Source: Labia minor
Taxonomy: Eukaryota; Arthropoda; Insecta; Dermaptera; Spongiphoridae
Direction of reading: 5' to 3'
NCBI GenBank assembly: GCA_963082975.1
Contig: OY720348.1
Span: forward strand, 17,103,146 to 17,167,145
Length of the DNA stretch: 64,000 bases
The notes beneath the pieces were generated by a model. That model was given only the letters and a program-made list of their open reading frames with translations, did no database searches and was not told where the DNA came from. Below are positions 46,382-56,700 of this stretch, one piece after another. Position numbers and translations under genes: made by a program. Position 1 is the stretch's first letter. Each line of letters begins with the position of its first letter.

Positions 46382-46556
46382 ATTATTTTTGAGACAAATA
46401 GCAGAAACTTTTTTGAATATTACTGAAAAATGATTCTCAGAATCTTTCCGCATATTTTCAAGTGTAGATTTAATATTTTTTGCACTATTAAGAGCAAGAC
46501 TTAAATCTATATTGATAGTTTGAAGAAATTTACTAAATGGTAGTGATTTCAAAAAC
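46382..46556 (-). repeat. Inverted copy of a transposase segment
   Basis: Reverse complement of about 45,488-45,674 (KFLQTINIDLSLALNSAKNI and neighbours on the minus strand), with a few changes. The two arms, about 180 bp each and about 700 bp apart, could fold into a long double-stranded RNA if transcribed. Confidence 0.85.
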
Positions 46557-46829
46557 AGAGTTAGTCGCAGACCCGGTCGCAGTGTGATCTTTTGTGATTT
46601 ATTTTTATATTTATTAATTATTGTTCTAATATGTTATCTGATATTATCTATTTTTTATATTTATATTTATTTTTATATTTATATTTATATTTTTTTTTCA
46701 AATAAATGTTGTTTATATAGACATTGGATTATTATTTTTATATTCCTCATTTTTGTAATAATTTTCTTAATTAATCCTATGGATACGGCTAAATGGGCAA
46801 ATAAAAAGGCAAAAGGCGCGCACCAGCGA

Positions 46830-46920
46830 GTTGGCGGGGGAACCCGGTGGGGGGGACCCGGTGGGGGGGACCCGGTGGGGGGGACCCGGTGGGGGGGGTG
46901 GGGGGGGGAACCCGGGGAGC
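46830..46920 (+). repeat. G-rich minisatellite (quadruplex-prone)
   Basis: Four to five units of about 17 bp made of ACCCGGT and runs of 7-9 G. The pattern of G runs separated by short spacers is suited to G-quadruplex formation. Open frames on both strands here are by-products of the repeat. Confidence 0.85.
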
Positions 46921-47467
46921 GGCTAGTTAAAACCCCCCCCAGGATCAAATCCTGGTTGCGCCACTGATTCAATTATATATATATATGTCTTTATATTTAA
47001 TGTTTTAATTAATAAAAATAAAAGTAAAATTCCATATTCAATTTAAATTGATAAAATAGAATAATAATACTAATAAAAACGTTATCAAATACCTATTAGA
47101 AACGTTGAGAAATGTAATTATTGTTTGAAATTTAATTAATAAATAACAAATTTATATGAATGTAATTTATTTCTTTGATTTATTAATATTTTATTTGAAA
47201 TGATCTTTTGGAGTAAACATTTTTTTTAAAACCTGAAATAGTACTTGGAATATTCAAGTACAAAAGGGATATTATGTGTAAAAATATCCTATCAATTTGT
47301 CTCCTATTTCTTCCCTCTCATTCCAATTTTCTGTCACTATCCTTCTCTCAAATAAAATTGAAAATAGTATAAGATAACTGACATTTGAATTCATATTTAT
47401 ATCTTATATTCCTCTTTCTATATTTTTAATATTTTCTATACATGCCAAGCAAATAAGATATTTTGAA

Positions 47468-47629
47468 TACACGTATATACGGAGACACATCGGAAGGACG
47501 GACAGACATTATCATAAAAATTCTTTTTTCTCTTCACAAAATGGATGATTCGGGGAGATATGTAAAAATCTCCACATATGAAATTTGGTGTAAAAACAAT
47601 ACCTTCCCTTCCTATCGTCGGTCGGTAAA
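47468..47629 (-). repeat. Dispersed repeat family R1, copy 4
   Basis: Counterpart of 35,121-35,282 in unit 2, nearly identical (one visible change in the GGACGGAC/GGAAGGAC word). Confidence 0.75.
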
Positions 47630-47863
47630 AATGTAATTTATCGACAGCAGCGCCATCTAACAATGAGAATGGTAAAAACACATAAGGTTTCCGGAAGTCA
47701 AATTTGCGTGTCACCCACCTGGTTGCTATCTTAAAGACAAATATTTGGTTGTTATTTTGATTGTAAATCAAAATTTAAAACGTTTATATCACAGACCATC
47801 TGGATTATATTACTTATTACCTAGAATATATTTTATTATTGATAATCCATTAATCAATTCAAA

Positions 47864-49360
47864 ATGGATCTTTATTCCCAAGAAGACACAAAATATCCAA
47901 TATATATAGGTTATTTTTTATTTCTATATTTTTTCATATAAAGTAATGTTAATTGTCACTACAATTATTTTTTTAAATTATTATTTATAATGAAATTATT
48001 CCTTAAATTGATATATAAAGTAGTTAGATATATAAAAATATAATGATTTAAAATAATGAAAACAATTCTTTTTTTAGGTCCTCTATATCCTTGCGTTTAT
48101 TGTCATACGAATTTTATAAGCGAGGAATTTTTATGTAAACATCTAAAAAAATGTTTTCATAAAAAAATATTTTCAATTTTCAAAAATGATGTAAAATTCA
48201 ACAAGGATACCGAAGGGATAGACGAAAAATTTAAAGAAGAAACTGATTCAAACCATACTGAGGACAATAGTTTTCAATGTAATTATTGTGAAAATAAATT
48301 TAATCTGAAATCAAATTTAAATAAACATTTATTAATTCATACAGGAGAAAAACCTTTTGAATGTAATTATTGTGAAAAGAAATTTAATCTGAAATCAAAT
48401 TTAAATAAACATTTATTAATTCATACAGGAGAAAAACCTTTTGAATGTAATTATTGTGAAAAGAAATTTAATCTGAAAGGAAATTTAAAAACTCATTTAT
48501 TAATTCATTCAGGAGAAACTCCTTTTGAATGTAATTATTGTGAAAAGAAATTTAATCGGAAATCACAATTAAATACACATTTATTAATTCATACAGGAGA
48601 AAAACCTTTTGAATGTAATTATTGTGAAAAGAAATTTAATCTGAAATCAACTTTAAATAAACATTTATTAATTCATACAGGAGAAAAACCTTTTGAATGT
48701 AATTATTGTAAAAATAAATTTAATCAGAGCTCAATTTTAAAAACTCATTTATTAATTCATACAGGAGAAAAACCTTTTGAATGTAATTATTGTGAAAAGA
48801 AATTTAATCAGAAATCAACTTTAAAAACACATTTATTAATTCATACAGGAGAAAAACCTTTTGAATGTAATTATTGTGAAAAGAAATTTAATCGGAAATC
48901 ACATTTAGATGCACATTTATTAATTCATACAGAAGAAAAAGCTTTTGAATGTAATTATTGTAAAAAGAAATTTAATCAGAAATCAGATTTGAAAAAACAT
49001 TTATTAATTCATTCAGGAGAAAAACCTTTTGAATGTAATTATTGTGAAAAGAAATTTAATCAGAAATCAAATTTGAAAAAACATTTATTAATTCATACAG
49101 GAGAAAAACCTTTTGAATGTAATTATTGTAAAAAGAAATTTAATCAGAAATCAGATTTGAAAAAACATTTATTAATTCATACAGGAGAAAAACCTTTTGA
49201 ATGTAATTATTGTGAAAAGAAATTTAATATGAAATCAAATTTAAAAACACATTTAGTAATTCATACAGGAGAAAAACCTTTTGAATGTAATTATTGTGAA
49301 AAGAAATTTAATCGGAAATCAACTTTAAATAAACATTTATTAATTCATACAGGAGAATAA
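47864..49360 (+). CDS. C2H2 zinc-finger protein, 13-finger array (unit 2 paralog)
   Basis: Same structure as the unit 1 gene: exon 1 47864-47909, exon 2 48078-49360, 442 residues, acidic spacer, then thirteen fingers to the C-terminus. Fingers 1, 3 and 9-13 match the sister. Helix words are LKSNLNK, LKSNLNK, LKGNLKT, RKSQLNT, LKSTLNK, QSSILKT, QKSTLKT, RKSHLDA, QKSDLKK, QKSNLKK, QKSDLKK, MKSNLKT and RKSTLNK, so fingers 2 and 4-8 differ. The finger 8-9 linker reads TEEKAFE instead of TGEKSFE. AATAAA is at 49,387. All zinc ligands are intact, so both copies look functional. The likely role is sequence-specific DNA binding, target unknown. Confidence 0.85.
48269..49360 (+). repeat. 84-bp tandem coding repeat, 13 units (unit 2)
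   Basis: Counterpart of 35,922-37,013. Same unit number, but the helix-specifying codons of the central units are rearranged relative to unit 1, for example QSSIL at unit 6 here and unit 7 there. Confidence 0.9.
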
Positions 49361-49606
49361 CCTTTTCAATGTAATTATTTTAAATCAATAAAAATTTGAT
49401 TTATATAACTTATTATTTCTACTTACTATTTTATTTGGTTCATTAATAAATACATTATTACTAATTATCTATTCCATTTAAGAATCCTATCATTTTATTA
49501 TCCATATGTTAATTTATTTATTATTTATTTATCCATATCTAAAATATGTGTATGATTATTTCATTTTACTAATCAATAATTGTAAATAAAAAAGAAACTT
49601 TAAAAA

Positions 49607-49860
49607 AATTCTTACACGAAAAAAGCATTTTGAATTTAATTAATTAATTTATTTATTTAAGCCAGTAATGGTTACAATTAAAAATTTTTATACATAAATA
49701 TTTACAATTATTTACAATTAGTCATTTATTAAAAAAAAAAAGAATTTAATTTAATCATATTTAAATAGTCATTTACTAATTCACACGGCTAAAAAGGTTT
49801 TTCAAATGAAATTATTGTAAAAAGAAAATTATTAATATTTAAAATTTATTAATACATACC
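49607..49860 (+). pseudogene. Relic zinc-finger units (unit 2)
   Basis: Copy of the decayed finger units at 37,262-37,505 with the same lost cysteines and stops, so the decay predates the duplication. Confidence 0.55.
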
Positions 49861-49966
49861 TGGTTCACCGAGCCACTAAAAAAAATGATTCCTTATTATC
49901 GGGTTTGGCTGGTTATATTATAAAACGATGTTTTTCAATTTTTTTTTTGTTTTATTTTTCAAAATT

Positions 49967-50346
49967 CAAGATAGCTGAGACCTGTACGATGTCAGCTGAA
50001 CGTGTGCGAAATATTTTGCAAAACCATTTGAATATGGAAAGCTGTGTGCAATGTGGGTGCCGCATTTCCTAACGTTAGACCAAAAATTGCTTCGAAAAAC
50101 CATTTCTAACGACAATTTGGCGCTGTAGGCGTAATCCAAACGAATTTTTGCGTCGATTTATTTATAACTGTTGATGAGACTTAAATTAAATAATTTATTA
50201 ATTAATTAAATGAATTAAATTAATTAGAACACAGTTATGAGAAATGTATCAGTGCTGATGGAGATTATGTTGAAAAATATAGCAAAAAAAAAATTGAAAA
50301 ACATCATTTTTCTTGGTCAGGTCGGAAATTTTTCAGTCCACCCTCG
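49967..50346 (+). mobile_element. Mariner fragment (unit 2)
   Basis: Duplicate of the fragment at 37,615-37,994, with RRNPNEFLRRF and the AGTCCACCCTCGTA end. Broken like its sister. Confidence 0.7.
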
Positions 50347-50773
50347 TAGATTATATAAAAAATAAAATAGAAAAAAAGATTGTGTTAAATTTTATACTTT
50401 ATAAAAATGGGTTTTATTTTTATAATTGTTATAAATTAAAATTAAAATTATTATATTCAAAACCAATGATTGTCTGAGCAGGTAGTAGTTAAATAAGAAT
50501 TAAGGAAGTAAATTCCAACAAAGTAATGTAATGATTTACTATATTAATTAAAGAATTATTGTTAAGTACCAGTATTTGAAAATGGACATTCTTTCAATTT
50601 GGTGTTTGTTGATAAAAGAAAGAAATTGAGATGCGGTTATAAAAAAAATATTGTAACCCTCAAGGCCACGAATCATCATCACGCCATAAACACTCAATTC
50701 TCTCTAAAACATTTATGAATTAAATAATAAAATTAGAATGTGTATTAAATTGATAATAAGTTAAAAAAATAAG

Positions 50774-50968
50774 ATGAACAATTATTTAGAATTTAGGAAA
50801 GAAAAATATGAAAAGATTAACTTAACCACAATGAGAATAATTCATTCGCGAGTAGACAGGGTGTCGCCATCAGGACTTCAAAGAAACCTTCGCACCAGCC
50901 AGGCAAAGAATATAAAGATCTTAAATGGCAGCCGATATCAACAAAATCTGTCAAAATTCATTAATTAA
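50774..50968 (+). CDS. Small ORF of unknown function (unit 2)
   Basis: The same 64-residue product as 40,833-41,027, with one silent difference (CGT/CGC). No domain recognised and function not assignable. Confidence 0.2.
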   Translation: MNNYLEFRKEKYEKINLTTMRIIHSRVDRVSPSGLQRNLRTSQAKNIKILNGSRYQQNLSKFIN

Positions 50969-51227
50969 TATTTAATTAAGGAGGCATCGTAAAATTATAT
51001 AATGCTAGTAAAAATGAATCTACATTTCATAAAGAATAATTTCGTATAGGTTTTAACTATTCTTATCAGGAAATGTTAATTTAGTGTACTTCTTAAAAAA
51101 AGTTTAAATTAATTAAAAATTTCATTAGCATAAGCATAAAAATCAATTTTATTTAAAATCTGGCTAAAATTCTGTTGTATCTTTTACTTTAATGAAGTTT
51201 TTTATGAAATTTTGTCATAAATTTGTA

Positions 51228-52810
51228 GTACCGGGACCCCGAGCCTCGGCTCGGTACTTAAGTTAAAAAAAATGATTCATTATTATTGGGTTTGGCTGAT
51301 AATATTAATACCTGGGATACCGAGCTGTCGCTCGAAAAAATGTTTAGACATTATTATAGACATTTTTATTCTGTAAATTAAATAATTTTTTTTCATTTAA
51401 ATAAATATCTATTTTTAAATTATTTTTCTCTCTACATTATTTATCTAATTCTGACAATATATTAAGATCACACCGGGACCCCGAGCCTCGGCTAGGTAAT
51501 TAAGTTAAAAAAAAATAATTCATTATTATATTGGGTTTGGCTGGTAATATTAATACTTGGGACACCGAGCTGATATACAATTCTTTAATTATTTATTACA
51601 ATTATTAAATGTTGCATCATTGCATGGAACTTGGGGTCCTCAATAATACATAAATATGTATTATTAGATATGTTTCTAAGTGCATGAATATTTTTTTTTT
51701 ATTGGAAGAATGATAAATATATATCGTAATTTATAATTATAAAATATTATTAAAATATATATTTTTAATTTTATTTCGAAATTAAATAAAAAATTTTAAA
51801 ATATTTTAAATATAAAAAAAATATCTTTTAAAAAAAGGCGGGAGTCAAATTTCAATATGAGTGTCATTTGTCCATATATAAATTAAAAGATAAGATAAGT
51901 TAATTAAAATATATATATAAACAAAAGCAAAATTAAATAATAAAAATTTATAAAATTTTGAATTAATATTAAATTATTAGTTAATGACTAATAAGTAATT
52001 AATAAAATAAAAAAAATAAAATTTATTACAATATTACAATTATTAAATGTTGCATCATTTTAATTAATAAAATAAAATAAAAGAAATTAAATTTAATCAA
52101 AGAACAATGAATAAATAAATATAAAATAATAGATAAAAAAAAAAAAAAAATTTTTTTCCGCCGGTTTCGATCCTGCTAAGTTGACTATTCAAAACAGTGC
52201 CTTTACCCAATAGACTAATATATTTAGATGATCAAAATGACATTTTTAATCTCTTTGCAAGAATTATATGTTTTTTTTGTTTTTGTTTTTGTTTTTTTTG
52301 AGAGTGATTAATAAATATATATATATATTTTATTAAAAATAAATATTTTTAATTTTATTTTGAAATTAAATAATGAATTTTAAAATATTTTAAATATATA
52401 AAAAAATGTTAATACAATTCATTTAAAAAAAAGCGGGAATCAACCAACCGTATTTTTTTGTTAATAATTAATTAATTAAGATTAATAAATATATATATAT
52501 ATATATATTATTAAAAATAAATATTTTTAATTTTATTTCGAAATTTATTTTATTTTAAAATATTTTAAATATAAAAAAAATATTAATTGAAGTAAAATTG
52601 ATGACGTCACACCCATATATAATTTTCAATTAAGAAATTAATAATGAAGCTGTAAGTTTCAAGAGATGTGATCAATAAAACTCAATTTTTCTTTATAAAT
52701 ACTATATCTAGTGTAAATTTGAAAAAAATCGTTAGAGCGGTTTTTGAGAACCAATGGTTATATATATATACAAATATATATACAATTTTAGCTAGCATAA
52801 TAAGATAAGA
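51228..52810. mobile_element. RTE-like non-autonomous insertion (unit 2 only)
   Basis: Unit 1 runs directly from the equivalent of 51,227 to that of 52,811 (near 41,287), so this 1.6 kb is an insertion. It starts GTACCGGGACCCCGAGCCTC (palindromic head), has a second head at 51,474, and ends in TCGTTAGAGCGGTTTTTGAG followed by TATATATATACAAATAT. Internal blocks with AAAATATTTTAAATATAAA and GGCGGGAGTCAAATTTC repeat several times. Related heads lie at 34,875-34,970 and 37,500-37,560. No protein frame. Confidence 0.65.
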
Positions 52811-53000
52811 TAAAAGAAAAAACATTGAAAAGCTTTGTTTTTGTAAATCTCCAATGAATATAATATAAATATGAGTTCCAAATTTTGAACTAGTAAGAAG
52901 CGTTAGAGAGGTGGGTCCTCTCATGAGACACTCATTAATATGTGTCTCACTCGTGAATTTACGAGGTTTTGCATGTGAGAAAGTTGAGTGTAAAAGCATA

Positions 53001-53041
53001 ATATTTCAATTTACCCCCCTTCGGGGGGTAAATTGAAATAT
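53001..53041. repeat. Perfect palindrome, loop TTC (unit 2)
   Basis: Same 19-nt arms as 41,477-41,517 but with the central three bases in reverse complement (TTC instead of GAA). Confidence 0.9.
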
Positions 53042-53130
53042 ATATAAGAGACTCTTAATAGAGTCGGAATCTTATTAATCATAAGAGTCAAGATTTAATT
53101 TTTTTTGCTTTTTAATGAATCTATGCTAGG

Positions 53131-53565
53131 TGTATAGTCTATAAGGTAAGGTTAGGAGGCTAGAATTGAATATGCGTTGTTATAATTTTATAAATTTATT
53201 TATTAACAAGAAAGAGGAATAAAGGAAAAAGATATAACGTATTTTAAATTTAAGACAATGAATAAGGAAGATGCCACATGGGCGAACATGAACGACAAAC
53301 AATAAACAACGATTTTAACCTATAAAAATAATAGTAACACAATTAAGGCTTTAAACTATAAGTATGATATTATTAACACTTACAATTGTTTGCCTCCTGT
53401 ATGTGCGACTTGAATATTCCTTTATTATGAAATATATATATATAACACTTAAAAATAACTTAATCATACGACTTGTACTCTTGTCTCTTGCTATGCCAAC
53501 ATCAAACAACTCTTCGTTCCCTCGCCACTCATCGGCGCATGCGCTCAGGCATTGCTGCCTTTACA
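53131..53565 (-). repeat. BEL/Pao 3' LTR
   Basis: 435 bp, TG...CA ends, matching 59,336-59,770 base for base as far as read. A purine-rich tract typical of a polypurine site lies next to it (53,566-53,580 on the minus strand). Confidence 0.92.
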
Positions 53566-53742
53566 TACACCCTCCCTCAGTAAGAGAATTTAAATTATCT
53601 TACTCTCATCTTAAAATTAATAGGTAAATGTGTAACAAAATTATCTTATTCTTACTTACAACTAATAATAACACATATAACATTGTCTTAATCTAATCAA
53701 AATCTTGGGCTTGTTAACCTCATTTCACTCACTTCACTTACA

Positions 53743-56700
53743 CTAACTCCTTTCTTCATTAGAAGTTTCTAAGAGACATAATTTAGTAATTGGTCTTTGA
53801 TAGGTTCCGTATTTTGTTTTGACAGATACTCTTCTTATATATCCTAAGGAATCTGGAAAGGTCTTTTCTATTCTACCTATCGGCCATTGATTTCTGGGCA
53901 GACGTTCATCGTAGACCAAGACGACATCCCCTTCTTTGACGTTCGGTTTCCTTAGATGCCATTTTTGTCTCACTTGTAGTGTAGGTAAATACTCTTTCAC
54001 CCATCTTCTCCAAAACACGTCGCTTAAATATTGAACCTGTCGCCATCTTCTTCTCCCATAATTATCCAAAGTCGAAAATACGTCATTAGGAAGGACAGGT
54101 GAGGATTTCAGTAAAAGGAGTTGATTAGGTGTTATAGGGTTTTCATCTCTAGGATCACTAGAGGGCATCGTTAAAGGTCTTTGATTTAATATTGATTCTA
54201 TTTCACAGAATAGAGTTTGAAGACTTTCCTCCGTAAGTGTTTGTTCATCAAGTAGTGCATTTAAGATTTTCCTGACTGAACGGATACATCGTTCCCATAC
54301 CCCACCTTGATGGGATGCAGTAGGTGTATTGAACTTCCACTCTATTCCCTTTTGGATTAAAAAGTCATTGACGGCTTGGTCATTCCATCTCTGGATTCCT
54401 TCCTTTAGTTCTCTACAGGCTCCTACGAAATTCGTACCATTGTCCGAAATTAATACCTTTACTTGACCTCTTCTGGCTATGAACCTTCTTAGAGCCTGAA
54501 TAAAAGCGTCAACATCCATCGATGATAAAAGTTCCAAATGGACCGCTCTTATCGTCATACACGTAAATATTAAGCCATATCTTTTAATTAAACTTCTTTT
54601 TTGTTTTATTAGAAAAGGTCCAAAGCAATCTATGCCAACAAAGGTAAATGGAGGTTCATCTACTGCTACTCGATAGCTAGGTAGTTCTGCCATTTTTTGT
54701 TCTAAATGCTTAACATTTAATCTTTTACATTTAATACACTTTGACAACGTATTTCTTACAAATGATGTTGCGGATAATATCCAATATTTTTCTCTCACCT
54801 TTGCTAATACATATTCTCTTCCGAGATGACCTAAGTTTCGATGTATTTCTTCTATCAGAAGTCTTGATACGTGACATTTTGGTAAAATGATAGGATTTTT
54901 TGCATTATCATCAATAATAGCATTTTTTAATCGACCACCCACACACAGCAATCCACCACGCCAAATCGGATCAAGCCCTTTAAGAGGTCCTCTTTTTATT
55001 GTAAAGGCGCTTAATGAATTTAAACCGTTAAAATATTTCCTTTGAATAATTTTAAGTATTGTCAACTCAGCCTTTTCTATTTGCTCATATGTCAACATAT
55101 CACTCTCAGTCTGTATAATCCTTTCTTTATAATTCTCATTAACTCTTTTTTCGAAATCCTTATCTTGCACTTTACGTTTTAGATTGTTTATATACTGTTC
55201 CACTCTTGCCATAACTCTTTTTAATTTTATCAGTCTCGAGTATTTATTTAAGGCAATACTTATACCGCAATTTTCTTCTAAAGTTTTCGTAAAGTTTGAT
55301 TTTATCCTTGGTAAAATTTCTGGGTCTAATTCTGACATTGATATATCGAAGGATTTGGTTATAATTTCTTGTTGTTGAAGGAATTTAGGACCACTTTTCC
55401 AACACGTATTTGCTATAAATTTATTTATACGCTGTCCTCTTGTTATATAATCGGCAGGATTTTCTTTTGTGTTTACATAGAACCATTGTTCTGGCTTAGA
55501 ACCTTGGTGTATAATACCTAAACGGTTAGCTACAAAAACATTAAATCTTTTGTTTTCATTATTTATATATTTCAATACAGTGGTGGAGTCAGTCCAAAAT
55601 GTTGAGCTTTTTATTGTTAGACTTAACTCGTCTTTTAGAACGTCATTCATTTGTACTGCTAGGGTAGCAGCCATTAATTCCAATCTTGGAATCGATCTTG
55701 TTTTTATAGGCGCAACTCTGGATTTTGAACATAATATATTTACATGTATAGGGCTGTTTTCGTTTATCACTCTTATATATGAGACTATACCATATGCTGA
55801 TTGTGATGCATCTGCGAAATGATGCAGTTCTATAGTAGTATTCGCTTGGAATTCCTTAGGTTTTAAACATCTAGGCACCTTTAATTTTGCCAAATATGGA
55901 AGGTCCTTAAGCCAATTTATGAAACGATTTTCAATTTCGCTCGGTAAACTTTGGTCCCAATTCATCCGTTGCCTTGTAGCTTCTTGTAAAATAATTTTTG
56001 CCGTCATTAAAAAAGGTGTTGCTAAACCTAAAGGATCAAAGATAGAACTAATTATAGATAATAAACCTCTTCGTGTCATTGGTTTTTGCTTAGGTTGAAT
56101 ATCAAAACAAAAAACATCTTCCTTTGCTTTCCATAAAACTCCTAATACTCTTTGTCCTTCTTTGTCTTTATCCATGCTTCTTTCAGTTAAATTTGATGCT
56201 CGATTTTCCTTTGGAATTGCATTCATTATATCTTTGCTGTTTGATAACCAATTTCTCATGTTGAATCCACCTTCTTTCAATAATTTCGTTAAATCAGCTC
56301 TTAATTGTATTGCTTCAGGTATAGTTGCAACTGATTTTAAGCAATCATCAACGTAAATATTTCTTTTAACAGTTTCTTTTACCGTTTTGTCATAATCATA
56401 TTCCATGTCATTAGCTGTCTGCTGTAACGTCATCATGGCGATTGCAGGTGAACTAATGCAACCAAATATATGTACCTTCATCCGCAATTCCAGTTCTTCT
56501 TGGTTGGGATCATGGTTCTTCCACCAAAGGAATCTAAACATATCTTTATCTTGATTGTTCAACTGTACTTGATGGAACATCCCTTCTATATCTCCAGTTA
56601 TGGCATATGCTTCTTCACGAAACCTAATTAAAACTCCAAACAGAGAATTCATACAATCTGGACCTTTATATATTTTTTCATTTAAATTTGTATCGTTGCA

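Larger units (their letters stand above)
43297..46966 (+). mobile_element. hAT transposon, decayed (unit 2 only)
   Basis: Ends CAGTGGCGCAACCAGG and CCTGGTTGCGCCACTG, with a perfect 8-bp ATTCAATT duplication (43,289-96 and 46,967-74). Unit 1 keeps the empty site with one ATTCAATT (29,896-29,903). Inside are a repeated 5' end, an N-terminal coding scrap (MKQKLITDFFQNKKNKK, about 43,827), a TTAA-flanked MITE, broken transposase frames and a G-rich minisatellite near the 3' end. Confidence 0.95.

Noticed and set aside
46584-46972. Frames on both strands rich in Gly/Pro near the hAT end
   Set aside because: Produced by the G-rich minisatellite; no family resemblance.
52160-52210. Second tRNA-like stretch (reverse strand)
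   Set aside because: Only a B-box-like GGATCGAAACC word is visible; no arms could be paired.
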